DNA of 64,000 nt from Nitrososphaerota archaeon. Its GTDB lineage: Archaea; Thermoproteota; Nitrososphaeria; Nitrososphaerales; CADDZS01. Below are positions 25,207 through 33,686 of this stretch, piece after piece. Position 1 is the first letter of the stretch; every line of letters begins with the position of its first letter. Location of the stretch: NCBI GenBank assembly GCA_021325255.1, contig JAJPHP010000067.1:62001-126000 (forward strand), read 5' to 3'. The position numbers and the translations under genes are program-made. Below the pieces are notes generated by a model that did no database searches, was not told where the DNA came from, and saw only the letters and a list, made by a program, of their open reading frames with translations.

Positions 25207-26286
25207 ATGTCCCAAGAGAATATTGTAACAACCTCACCATCAACTTCGGTCTCATCTTCCGCAGCACTTGTCTCCTCTCTCGCCTCTCCCCGGCAGGACT
25301 CATTTGATATCGTGATAATCGGAGCGGGACCGGCCGGACTCTTTGCAACATATTATGCTGGATTTCGCGAGATGAGAACGGCACTCCTAGATGCACTGCC
25401 CGAAGCAGGTGGTCAGCTATCAGTTCTCTATCCGGAAAAGTTCATCTTCGACGTACCGGGTTACGCCCAAGTTCTCGCAAGAGATCTTGTCAATTCGCTT
25501 GTCCAGCAGGCTATGCGCTACAGCCCGACCATGCGACTCGGCGAGCGAGCAAACGAGTTAAGGCTAAACCAAGACAAAAGCTTCACGATCGTTACTGACA
25601 AGGGGAGCATACACTCAAAGTGTATTCTGATCACTGCTGGAGTGGGTTCGTTTTCACCAAACAAGCTCAACATACAGAACCAAGAAAAGTACGAGGGTAA
25701 CGGAATTTACTACTTTGTAAAGCACAAGGACTTTTTCAAAGACAAGAATCTTTTAATCGTGGGGGGTGGAGACTCCGCCGTTGACTGGGCACTCAACCTG
25801 AAGGAAGTCACTCGCTCCATAGTCCTTATCCACAGGAGGGATCAATTTAGGGCGCATGAGCAGAGTGTGAAAGAACTATACTCCAGCCCCGGCATCACTG
25901 TGAAGACGTTCTGCGAGCTAAAGTCAGTCGATGGCGATGGTTCCGTTCTGAAAGAAGCAACAATCCTCGATAGCAAGAACAAGAAGGAGGAAAAGTTACC
26001 AGTGGACTGCATCTTGATAAACATCGGCTTCAAGGCAAACCTAGGGCCGATAGCAAACTGGGGGCTTGCGATGGAAAACAGGGCCATAAAGATAAACGGC
26101 AAGATGGAAACGAACCTCCCCGGTGTTTTTGCGGCGGGAGATATTGCTGCGCCGGTGGACTCGGTCAAACTAAACCTCATTGCAACCGCCTTTGCCCAGG
26201 CAGCTATAGCAATCAATGTTGCTAAGAAATTCACGGATCCCTCAGCTCAGCTGTTTCCGGGACACAGCAGCGAAAAATCCGCTTGA
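25207..26286 (+). CDS. Ferredoxin-NADP reductase, thioredoxin-reductase-like
   Basis: This FAD enzyme moves electrons between ferredoxin and NADP(H). The 359-residue protein has the FAD motif FDIVIIGAGPAGLFATYYAG near residues 34-52, the NADPH motif LLIVGGGDSAVDWALNLKE near 178-196 and GVFAAGDIAAPVD for the second FAD contact. No CxxC redox pair is present, which excludes thioredoxin reductase and fits the FNR2 (YumC-like) group. It has a Ser/Thr-rich N-terminal stretch of about 30 residues. It could reoxidise ferredoxin reduced by the KorAB enzyme (inference). Confidence 0.92.
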   Translation: MSQENIVTTSPSTSVSSSAALVSSLASPRQDSFDIVIIGAGPAGLFATYYAGFREMRTALLDALPEAGGQLSVLYPEKFIFDVPGYAQVLARDLVNSLVQQAMRYSPTMRLGERANELRLNQDKSFTIVTDKGSIHSKCILITAGVGSFSPNKLNIQNQEKYEGNGIYYFVKHKDFFKDKNLLIVGGGDSAVDWALNLKEVTRSIVLIHRRDQFRAHEQSVKELYSSPGITVKTFCELKSVDGDGSVLKEATILDSKNKKEEKLPVDCILINIGFKANLGPIANWGLAMENRAIKINGKMETNLPGVFAAGDIAAPVDSVKLNLIATAFAQAAIAINVAKKFTDPSAQLFPGHSSEKSA

Positions 26287-26409
26287 GGTTTTTCTCTTTC
26301 TGCTTCACTTAAATTTACTCAGAGTAACCCGGTAAGAGTGAATGAGTAAGTAGAATTGAGAGATCTGGACTATGAAAAAAGTATAAACTAGCTTCTTGCT
26401 CGTTCGGGG

Positions 26410-26862
26410 CTACTTTGTCGGGAATCTCTTCCTGATGTCGTACGAGTGAGCGAGTGCGGGATGATTCGTGTCGGCTAGGATTACCTCGTACCAAATGAAT
26501 CTGCCGTCTTGATAAACAGGATAAGAACCGATTAGCTTTGTATTGGGGTACTTCTCCAAGACCCTTCTGTTAGCCGTGTCCTGTGAACTAAAGTGCCCTT
26601 TGATCTTCAACACCCCGAGATGCTTTGGCCTGCGGCCGGAGGTTGGTCTCTTCTGTCGCATACCTCCCCTCGAGATCTTTATTCGCACTATCACAATGCC
26701 CTGCTTTGGCTTGTAGCCGAGCGACCTAGCACGATCCAGTCTGGAAGGACGATCGAGCCTTACGACGGTCGGACCTCTCCTCCATTGAATAGCTCTCTGC
26801 TTGATTGAGGGCGAGGAAGTCTTGACCAATGAACGCCACGATTTGCCAATCTGTCTGTACAT
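26410..26862 (-). CDS. rpl15e: 50S ribosomal protein eL15
   Basis: eL15 is a basic large-subunit protein. From the ATG at 26860-26862 the product is 150 residues and begins MYRQIGKSWRSLVKTSSPSI, as archaeal eL15 does, with RAIQWRRGPTVVRLDRPSRL, GYKPKQGIVIVRIKISRGGM and YEVILADTNHPALAHSYDIR at the end. The frame stays open for 53 codons upstream; that extension resembles nothing and is left out. An 8-bp hairpin lies just before the start. Confidence 0.96.
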   Translation of the reverse strand: MYRQIGKSWRSLVKTSSPSIKQRAIQWRRGPTVVRLDRPSRLDRARSLGYKPKQGIVIVRIKISRGGMRQKRPTSGRRPKHLGVLKIKGHFSSQDTANRRVLEKYPNTKLIGSYPVYQDGRFIWYEVILADTNHPALAHSYDIRKRFPTK

Positions 26863-26866
26863 GATC

Positions 26867-26890
26867 GAAAGCAGCTTTACTACTGCTTTC
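26867..26890 (-). repeat. Hairpin just upstream of the eL15 start
   Basis: GAAAGCAG (26867-26874) and CTGCTTTC (26883-26890) form an 8-bp stem with an 8-nt loop, ending 4 nt before the eL15 ATG. It could be a translation control element, or be outside the transcript if the mRNA is leaderless. Confidence 0.4.
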
Positions 26891-27231
26891 TGAATGCCAA
26901 ATAAGACTTGCGATAGCTCCTTCCTTACATGCAAAGAGATGCCAATTAAGATAAGGGCCGGCTCCGCGTGTACTTTTCCGGACTCACCGAGAACCAAGCT
27001 AGTACAGGCCGAGTCAGACACAAAAGGGCTTTTGGGAGACAGGAGGTTCAGGTTGAAAGCAGGTCTATTTCTTGATCTGCTGCGTCAAAACTCTATCACA
27101 TCAAGAGAAGAAAACAACTTTCAAGGAAGCATCTATTTGGGATTCTTTCTACCTGTGAACCGGCGTTGCCGGTTAGCTTCTTCTTCAAAGCTCGAAGCCA
27201 AGCGTCCGTGACAAGTTTCTTACTGCCCTAA
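26891..27231. other. Intergenic region upstream of eL15
   Basis: About 340 bases between serA and eL15. The eL15 frame is open back to 27021 but codes for no recognisable protein. A TCTTATTTGG stretch near 26898-26908 could be the eL15 TATA box. A perfect 7-bp hairpin (AACCGGC-GTT-GCCGGTT, 27158-27174) follows serA but has no T-run. Confidence 0.4.
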
Positions 27232-28152
27232 CTATTGTCCCAGACATTTCAGAACCTCTTCAACGACCTGCAACCCCGCCTTTGCCTGAGCTTCTTCGGT
27301 CTGTCCGGCAATGTGCGGCGTGAGAATGATCCTGCTATTTTTCAGCAGTTCTTGGCTCTTGGGTGGCTCGATTTCAAATACGTCGAGAGCAGCTCCGGCA
27401 ATGAGGCCTTCATTCAACGCTCTTATCAAGGCATCCTCGTCAATCACTTTGCCTCTCGACGTATTGATGAGGTACGCGCTACGCTTCATCTTGGAAAGCC
27501 TATCGTAGTTTATCATGTGCACCGTCTGCGGCGTAAGTGGAACATGAAGATCGACATAGTCGGACCTCGAGAAGACTTGTTCCTGAGATGTCATTTCTAC
27601 CTCATACTTGTCTAGAAACTGTTGCGGGATTGGTACGATGTCGTTTGCTAGAATCTTCATCCCAAATGAGTGAGCAATTTCTACAACTCTCTGGCCGATC
27701 CTTCCAATCCCTATCGTTCCGTACGTACGGCCCTTCAATTCTACTCCGTGAAATGATGACTTCGCCCACTCTCCTCTGCGCATGGATGCGTCGGCTTTGG
27801 AGATCTGACGGGAGAGGTCTACCATCAGGCCGATCGTAAACTCTGCAACGGCATTAGTTAGCGCGTCTGGCGTGTTGATTATCTTGATTTTCTTTTCGGA
27901 GGCGATCTTCCCGTCTATGTTGTCGATTCCCACTCCGGCTCTTCCTATCACCTTTAGTTTGGTTGCTGCCTCAATAACCTCCTTCGTAACCTTGGTTCTG
28001 CTCCTGACAATCAGAGCATCATATTGATTCACAGTTTGAAGCAGGGCTGCCGAAGGAGTATCGGGGTCATAGGTGACTTCCACTCCGCGGGCTTGTTTGA
28101 GCACCCGAATCGCTTCTTCCGAGATTGGATCGGAGACCAGGATTTTCATCAT
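27232..28152 (-). CDS. serA: D-3-phosphoglycerate dehydrogenase
   Basis: First enzyme of phosphorylated serine synthesis, oxidising 3-phosphoglycerate. From the MMKILVSDPI start (28150-28152) the product is about 306 residues, with the catalytic-domain flanks and the NAD domain: RTYGTIGIGRIGQRVVEIAH as Rossmann motif, VDLHVPLTPQTVHMINYDRL, TSRGKVIDEDALIRAL with the catalytic Arg region, and ILTPHIAGQTEEAQ with the catalytic His. It lacks the ACT and intervening domains, so serine feedback control by ACT is not expected. The frame reads further upstream (to 28269) but that part is not conserved. Confidence 0.93.
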   Translation of the reverse strand: MMKILVSDPISEEAIRVLKQARGVEVTYDPDTPSAALLQTVNQYDALIVRSRTKVTKEVIEAATKLKVIGRAGVGIDNIDGKIASEKKIKIINTPDALTNAVAEFTIGLMVDLSRQISKADASMRRGEWAKSSFHGVELKGRTYGTIGIGRIGQRVVEIAHSFGMKILANDIVPIPQQFLDKYEVEMTSQEQVFSRSDYVDLHVPLTPQTVHMINYDRLSKMKRSAYLINTSRGKVIDEDALIRALNEGLIAGAALDVFEIEPPKSQELLKNSRIILTPHIAGQTEEAQAKAGLQVVEEVLKCLGQ

Positions 28153-28382
28153 TTTTCTTCTTTCTGACGCCTTGCAAGCTGACTTCCTTGCGTTACCCTT
28201 TAATTGTTTCTTGACGCAATCTACATCCTCGAAACCAAGCAAAATCATGCGGACAAGAAAGGTTGCCATGCAGGGGGAAGGGAAGGAGATCCATTTCCTA
28301 TTGGAACTTGCTGACTATAGGACCGGAACATCTTGAACAAAGGAAATGCGAAAAAATTGAAAGTGGTGCATACTAACTTAGA

Positions 28383-29606
28383 ATGATTACTGGAATAATC
28401 GGCAAGCCGAATGTCGGCAAGTCAACCTTCTTCAACAGCGCGACGCTGATGAACGTCGCTGTCGCGAATTATCCCTTTACGACGATCTCCCCGAACGTCG
28501 GAACTGCCTACATCAGGGTCAAGTGTGTACATGATGAATTAGGCGTACAGGATAATCCGGTCAACTCCGCGTGTGTAAACGGCACAAGACTCATCCCGGT
28601 AAAACTCGTCGATGTTGCTGGTCTCGTACCCGGAGCTTCTTCGGGAAGAGGTCTTGGTAACAAGTTTCTCGACGATCTAAGGCAGGCCGATGCACTAATT
28701 CACGTGATAGACGCCTCGGGTGGAACAGATGAAGAAGGGAGACCGGTGGAACCGGGAACTCACGACCCCTCTGGAGATATCACTTTCGTTAGAGACGAGA
28801 TAGTCATGTGGATGAGGTCACTCCTCGAGAAGGATTGGTCAAAGATATCGAGGACAGTGGAATCAGGGGCAGCGAATACGCCGACACTGCCCTCCGCGCT
28901 GATGGAGAAACTATCCGGACTGTCTCTAACCGAAGTTTCGATAGAAGAGGCGATACGCAAGTCCGGTTTGAAGGTGGACAAGCCCACTAGCTGGTCTACC
29001 GAAGATCTCGGTTCGTTCGTATCGAAAATGTTGGAGATTTCAAAGCCGATATTGATTGCAGCAAACAAATGCGACCAAGGTAGCGCTAGCGAGATAATCA
29101 AGAGGTTGGAGGAGGAGATAGGAAGCACCCACACGATAGTTCCCTGTGCAGCGGAGGCGGAGCTGCTCCTGAGGAGGGCTTCACAAGTAGGCCTAATCTC
29201 CTATGTGCCAGGCGATGCCTCTTTTGAAGTAAAAGACCCTTCGAAACTCAGTGTTGCTCAGAAAAAGGCGTTAGATCTTGTAAGGGAGCACGTGATGGAG
29301 CCCTGGCATGGCACAGGTGTGCAGAAGGCGATTAACGGTGCTTACCTTTCGCTTTTGAAAGGGATTGTTGTCTATCCAGTGGAGGACGAGACAAAATACA
29401 CGGATAAGAAGGGGAATGTCCTGCCAGATGCGCGAATAATGTACGACGGCCAGACTGCGAAGGATCTAGCGTACAAGATACACACGGATTTGGGGGACAC
29501 CTTTCTCTACGCAGTGGATGTCCGCACAGGCATGCGTCACGGAGCAGATTACAAACTGAAGAACAATGATGTTCTAAAGATTGTTGCCAGCGCGAAGAAA
29601 AGCTAG
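28383..29606 (+). CDS. Obg/YchF-family GTPase or ATPase (Ygr210-like)
   Basis: This is a ribosome-associated P-loop NTPase. The 407-residue product begins MITGIIGKPNVGKSTFFNSA (Walker A), has VDVAGLVPGASSGRGLGNKF for switch II, and ANKCD as the base-recognition motif. The insert between G3 and G4 is long, as in the archaeal/eukaryal Ygr210 subgroup, and the C-terminal TGS domain is present (GNVLPDARIMYDGQTAKDLA and RHGADYKLKNNDVL). Its stop overlaps the convergent eS1 gene by 4 nt. Confidence 0.93.
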   Translation: MITGIIGKPNVGKSTFFNSATLMNVAVANYPFTTISPNVGTAYIRVKCVHDELGVQDNPVNSACVNGTRLIPVKLVDVAGLVPGASSGRGLGNKFLDDLRQADALIHVIDASGGTDEEGRPVEPGTHDPSGDITFVRDEIVMWMRSLLEKDWSKISRTVESGAANTPTLPSALMEKLSGLSLTEVSIEEAIRKSGLKVDKPTSWSTEDLGSFVSKMLEISKPILIAANKCDQGSASEIIKRLEEEIGSTHTIVPCAAEAELLLRRASQVGLISYVPGDASFEVKDPSKLSVAQKKALDLVREHVMEPWHGTGVQKAINGAYLSLLKGIVVYPVEDETKYTDKKGNVLPDARIMYDGQTAKDLAYKIHTDLGDTFLYAVDVRTGMRHGADYKLKNNDVLKIVASAKKS

Positions 29607-30370
29607 GCAGGTGCGCTCGACGCCGCAACCTGTTGCTGAGGGATAGCTGGCGCGCCAGACTCTGCTTCTTCCTCTCCCTCTTCTTCCATCATCTTCTCAA
29701 ACCCTTCTTCCTCTTCTTCAGCTTCCTCATCGAGACTTACTTCACCAGAGGGTTCTGGGACAGGACCCGGCGTGCCCGAAGCCTCTTTGAGCAGCTTGAT
29801 CTTTCTTATCCCGATGTGCCTGATCTTGGCAATATTTTTGCAGTTCTGGTAAAGTTCCCTGGCGATTGTTTGCTTTACGGCCTCTTGAGCAAACTGCTCG
29901 TAGAACATTGAAGCGGCTCTTTCAGAGATTATCTTGTGCGCGGCCAATCTAATCTCATGCTTTCGCGAGGAGTTTATCCTCCCTATCGTGAAGGCAACCA
30001 CGTAGACCCTGACAATTGCATTGTCCCGTGTTTTGTATTCTCTTAGAAAGTTGACCATTGAAGCCCCCCTTCTGATGAGGCTTCGGAGATATTCCCTTGA
30101 ATACTCCTCTCCCTTCAAAATCGTGTAAGCATTCGAACCGTCAATATTTGAAATCTTGAAGTGAAGCTTGATCAGCATGTTCTGTTGGGGGTCTTGCTTT
30201 GCAATGTCGAAAAGTGTAGTTTCGATTACCCTTCCAATTGCAAGCTCATTGCTTGTTACAGGGATGTACGCTATCGGTGCTCTGTCAAAGCCTGGCGAGG
30301 CGAGAACAGTGAGCCAGCGCTTTTCGCGCCACTTGTCCTTGACCTTTCCGGCTCGCTTTGGTTTCGGCAT
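29603..30370 (-). CDS. rps3ae: 30S ribosomal protein eS1 (S3Ae)
   Basis: eS1 lies near the mRNA exit side of the small subunit. The 255-residue protein begins MPKPKRAGKVKDKWREKRWL and has the conserved ASPGFDRAPIAYIPVTSNEL, KLHFKISNIDGSNAYTILKG, SLIRRGASMVNFLREYKTRD and IRHIGIRKIKLLKEASGTPG. A 45-residue Glu-rich tail (DEEAEEEEEGFEKMMEEEGE) follows. A TATA-like AATTTATATT lies about 35 nt before the ATG. Confidence 0.95.
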   Translation of the reverse strand: MPKPKRAGKVKDKWREKRWLTVLASPGFDRAPIAYIPVTSNELAIGRVIETTLFDIAKQDPQQNMLIKLHFKISNIDGSNAYTILKGEEYSREYLRSLIRRGASMVNFLREYKTRDNAIVRVYVVAFTIGRINSSRKHEIRLAAHKIISERAASMFYEQFAQEAVKQTIARELYQNCKNIAKIRHIGIRKIKLLKEASGTPGPVPEPSGEVSLDEEAEEEEEGFEKMMEEEGEEEAESGAPAIPQQQVAASSAPA

Positions 30371-30620
30371 TTTTGGATGAGTTTCCGACTCCGTTTTCCG
30401 CCAATATAAATTAAGCTACTTGGTGAGGACACAACATTCGTAGGGTGTGAAGCTGGCGCCTCACGCCCTTGAATTCGAAAGGAAGACCAAGACGTCTAGA
30501 GAACGAATTCGCGCCTATCTAAACCGACTTCCTCGAAACCAATCTATCGGCAGTTGTGCGCGGAAGACGTCGTACGGGTTCTCAGCAGAACCTGGGAAAA
30601 AGCAAGTGCAATCCGCCTTC
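30371..30620. other. Intergenic region between eS1 and the MFS transporter
   Basis: About 250 bases holding the eS1 promoter (AATTTATATT on the minus strand near 30402-30412) and the MFS trailer. No gene was seen. Confidence 0.35.
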
Positions 30621-31760
30621 TCACTCCTTGAGACCACCCCCTCGCAAGTGTCTAGCTCCTGTTTCGGGAAGAACGAGGCCTGAAAAGACTGCGCACATGG
30701 CGAAAACAAGAAGCGAGGCAAAGCCTAGCTCAAAAGATCCCGAAATGTCTCTGAAGTATCCGACAAGTGGTGCACCCAACAGACTACCGATGTACCCGAT
30801 GGAGAGAATTACTCCAGCTTTTTTCCCCACGGCTGCCCTCGGTCCTCCGAGTTCCGCAGGTAAGGTGAGGAGCTGTGAGAAAAGGCCGCCGATGGAAAAG
30901 CCTACAAAGGCCATGGTCATCCAAAGCGCCCTCACGGGGACGTAGACTGTTCCGATTGACAATAGTCCTAGAAGAGCAAAGAACAAGATAAGTAAGGGCC
31001 TCATCACTCCGAGCAGATCGGAGAGCAGCGGGAGAAGAAAAAGTCCTAGAACTTCTGCACCTGTCAACAACGCGGTTAAGAGCCCTGCTGTGTTCGCAGT
31101 TATACCTCTAACACTGGTGAGGTAGGTGGGGAGCCAAGCGATCAGCCCGTAGAAAATTGCGTTGAGAAAAAGTACCATGAGAGAGGTCATCAATACCTCT
31201 CTAGAGGTCAGCATTGACTTCCAGCTCTCCTGTTGCCCCGATTGAATTATGTTCGAGTTCGTTGGCTCAACGACAAGGGTAATCCAGAGGAACAAGGGCA
31301 GCACGCCGAGGATCCCGAGTAAGACCGTGATATTGTTCCAGCTCCCGAACAGGGAAAGCAGAGAAGAAGTAAGTCCGAATGCTGCCGTGCTCCCTGACGC
31401 GATTCCACTGCTGTAGGTCCCTGTTGCCGTCGCTCGAAGATTGCTTGGGAAAAGTGCCCGGATCATCGTCTGGAGGTTCGGATACATTAGGGCAAGGCCG
31501 AAGCCCATTATCGCGGAGCCAAACAGAAGTTCATCAAAAGTGCTCGACTCACCTCGAAGGAATGACCCGAGAGCCACCACGGCGATCGCGATTGATACGA
31601 ACCGTCTGTATCCGTATCTGTCACCGAGTAGGCCGCCCGCCAAGGAGAGAAATATCAACATAGTGAGAGGCATGACCACGACAAGGCCTGCCTCAGTAAA
31701 GGTCAGCTGAAGCGAGTTCTGAATCTTTGGAAGAAGCGCGGAAACGACAATGGTGGACAT
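30621..31760 (-). CDS. Major facilitator superfamily transporter
   Basis: This is a 12-helix secondary transporter. The listed product from the ATG at 31760 has 379 residues, including the loop 2-3 signature GGLLGDRYGYRRFVSI and long hydrophobic segments. The first membrane segment is only half included: 15 more codons upstream in frame (FFTLLCAWIAVFVAY) complete it, and the frame is open for at least 24 codons before the ATG without any ATG, GTG or TTG. A GGGGGAGG lies at about 31841-31848, followed by an in-frame ATT at 31830-31832. Start is therefore uncertain. Substrate unknown; the family resembles sugar or nitrate/drug carriers. Confidence 0.88.
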   Translation of the reverse strand: MSTIVVSALLPKIQNSLQLTFTEAGLVVVMPLTMLIFLSLAGGLLGDRYGYRRFVSIAIAVVALGSFLRGESSTFDELLFGSAIMGFGLALMYPNLQTMIRALFPSNLRATATGTYSSGIASGSTAAFGLTSSLLSLFGSWNNITVLLGILGVLPLFLWITLVVEPTNSNIIQSGQQESWKSMLTSREVLMTSLMVLFLNAIFYGLIAWLPTYLTSVRGITANTAGLLTALLTGAEVLGLFLLPLLSDLLGVMRPLLILFFALLGLLSIGTVYVPVRALWMTMAFVGFSIGGLFSQLLTLPAELGGPRAAVGKKAGVILSIGYIGSLLGAPLVGYFRDISGSFELGFASLLVFAMCAVFSGLVLPETGARHLRGGGLKE

Positions 31761-32125
31761 GTACGCAACGAATACTGCTATCCAAGCACAGAGAAGCGTG
31801 AAAAAAGATCCCCGACTCGCACTGCTACTAATACTTAATCCTCCCCCGCTCGCATTTCTTGAAATATTGATGTCCTACAGGCATTGCTCAACATAGACTT
31901 TCCATTTTCCTGCCGGCTGAAAGAGTCTGGTGCTCAAAGTTAGGAATGGGAGTTTAACTCCACATTGATAGCCTGAAACCATCAAGACAGTTGTATACAT
32001 GCGACAGTAAATTGGTGATCTCATACGCAACGAACACGAGAAATGAAAGTACTGCAAGGAAATTGCTTGCCGAGCGACATTTTAGAGTCGCCGTGATTTG
32101 AGGGCAGACAATCAGATGAAGGAAA
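31761..32125. other. Region between MFS and serS
   Basis: About 365 bases, of which the part up to about 31832 is probably coding for the MFS N-terminus. A minus-strand 62-codon frame (31954-32142) encodes one hydrophobic stretch (NFLAVLSFLVFVAYEI) but overlaps serS and I do not call it. CAATATTTC near 31861-31869 on the minus strand may be the MFS promoter. Confidence 0.35.
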
Positions 32126-33415
32126 CTACGATGGAGAGGCACTGCGGGTTATCTCGGTCTGTCCGTTCATGTAATCTACTAGAATCGGAGGAATTCGGAT
32201 GTTGCCACTTCCCGGATCATAGTAATTTTCGATTAAAGCCACGATAGTGCGCTCAGTGGCTACTAGAGTGCTGTTTAGCGTGTGCACGAACTGGCTCTCT
32301 TCGTGCGGCTTTTCTCGGTACTTGATCCCAAGCGCCCTTGATTGAAAGTCGGTGCAGTTGCTGCACGATATCAGCTCTCGGTACTTCCCTTGGCTGGGAA
32401 TCCAGCCTTCAAGGTCGAACGTCTTTGCCGCAACCTTGCCCATGTCTCCGCTGCTCAAGAGCATCACTCTGTAGGGAATTCCGAGGGTCTGGAGGAACTG
32501 CTCGGCATTTTCGAGAAGCTTTCGATGCTCTTGTTGGGACCTTGACGGTTCGCAAAAAACAAACTGTTCTACCTTTTCAAACTGGTGGACTCTGAAAATC
32601 CCCTTCGTGTCTCTTCCATGAGCTCCTGCCTCCTTCCGAAAGCATGGACTGATGCCTGCATACAAAAGTGGCAGTGTATCAGGTAAAAATATCTCCTTCA
32701 TGTGCATCGAGGCGATTGCGTGTTCTGATGTTCCGATGAGGTAGAGATCTTCATTCTCAATCTTGTAAATAACATCTTCAAAGTCCCCCAGAATAACGGC
32801 GCCACTTATCGCCTCCCTCTTCAGCATATAAGGTGGTTGAATCAAAATGAAACCGCGCTTTCGCAGAAAATCGAGCGCGTAGCTGATAAGCGCATAATTC
32901 AGGCGGACGAGGTCTCTTTTGAGAAAGTAAAATCTGGCTCCGGAGGTCTTTGCGGCCCTTTCCACATCGATCAAGTCGTACTTGGCGGAGATGTCAATGT
33001 GATCTTCCTTACCTAGGTGCGTCTCACCCCAACGAGATATTTCCCTGTTCGCGCTCTCATCCTTTCCTATCGGAACCTCAGCATCGATGAAGTTTGGGAC
33101 AGTGGATAGCAATAGTTCGAAATTCTGTGCGATAGACTCGATTTGCTTGTCGTTTTCGGTTATCTCGTCAGAGGTCTTTTTCATCTGAGCGATGATTGCC
33201 AGGGTCTGCTCTTCGTTACCAGCCCTCTTTGCCCTTGAGATTTCAAGCGAGTACCTGTTCCTCTCCTCCTTCAGTTTCTGGTTCATTGTGATTAGCTCTC
33301 GTCTTTTGGCGTCGAGTGAGAGAAGCTCATCTAGAGGGAAATCCATTATGTTCCTATTTTCGAGATTTGCCCTTATCTTTTCGGGCGTTTCTCTTAGGAT
33401 CTTTGTGTCTATCAT
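32126..33415 (-). CDS. serS: Seryl-tRNA synthetase
   Basis: Class II synthetase that charges tRNA-Ser. The 429-residue protein has the N-terminal coiled-coil arm (residues about 30-110, MNQKLKEERNRYSLEISRAK), motif 2 in GISPCFRKEAGAHGRDTKGI and RVHQFEKVEQFVFCEP, then SCSNCTDFQSRALGIKYREK and motif 3 in TLNSTLVATERTIVALIENY. It is the common type rather than the methanogen-type SerRS. The first ATG (33415) fits the family N-terminus MIDTKILRETPEKIRANLEN. The start of the gene overlaps the end of pcc1 by 62 nt in a different frame. Confidence 0.97.
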   Translation of the reverse strand: MIDTKILRETPEKIRANLENRNIMDFPLDELLSLDAKRRELITMNQKLKEERNRYSLEISRAKRAGNEEQTLAIIAQMKKTSDEITENDKQIESIAQNFELLLSTVPNFIDAEVPIGKDESANREISRWGETHLGKEDHIDISAKYDLIDVERAAKTSGARFYFLKRDLVRLNYALISYALDFLRKRGFILIQPPYMLKREAISGAVILGDFEDVIYKIENEDLYLIGTSEHAIASMHMKEIFLPDTLPLLYAGISPCFRKEAGAHGRDTKGIFRVHQFEKVEQFVFCEPSRSQQEHRKLLENAEQFLQTLGIPYRVMLLSSGDMGKVAAKTFDLEGWIPSQGKYRELISCSNCTDFQSRALGIKYREKPHEESQFVHTLNSTLVATERTIVALIENYYDPGSGNIRIPPILVDYMNGQTEITRSASPS

Positions 33416-33686
33416 CTAGCGTCTCAATTCTGTCTAGTGTCTGAGTTACTGTATGAATGTGGGAAACAAACTCGTCTAAAGTGGATATTAATGTTTCAAG
33501 TGAAGGGCTACCATCTTCAACAAGTATAGTGATCCGCAGGAAACGGTTCATAACTCTCTGTTCAATGACCATGCCCTCCGGCAGGTTCACGTTGTCGGGA
33601 ATCAGAGCTTCATTGATTGATCTTGCGGTTCTCGCATCTTCCAGCTCGACCACTAGATCTGCGGAGAGCTTCTTCAGCGCTCTCAT
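33354..33686 (-). CDS. pcc1: KEOPS complex subunit Pcc1
   Basis: Pcc1 is the dimerisation hub of KEOPS, which makes the t6A modification of tRNA. The 110-residue product has the CTAG/Pcc1 core, with EDARTARSINEALIPDNVNL and VMNRFLRITILVEDGSPSLE, and the helix LETLISTLDEFVSHIHTVTQ. A basic tail (DRHKDPKRNARKDKGKSRK) extends past the normal end and is coded within the first 62 nt of serS in another frame. It begins 4 nt inside the DHH gene (ATGA). Small size and divergence make this call good but not certain. Confidence 0.82.
   Translation of the reverse strand: MRALKKLSADLVVELEDARTARSINEALIPDNVNLPEGMVIEQRVMNRFLRITILVEDGSPSLETLISTLDEFVSHIHTVTQTLDRIETLDDRHKDPKRNARKDKGKSRK

Noticed and set aside
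27158..27174. Hairpin AACCGGC-GTT-GCCGGTT after serA as a terminator
   Set aside because: No T-run follows on the minus strand, so terminator function is not supported.
31954..32142. 62-codon frame with one hydrophobic stretch after serS
   Set aside because: Overlaps serS, has no promoter of its own and no conserved features.
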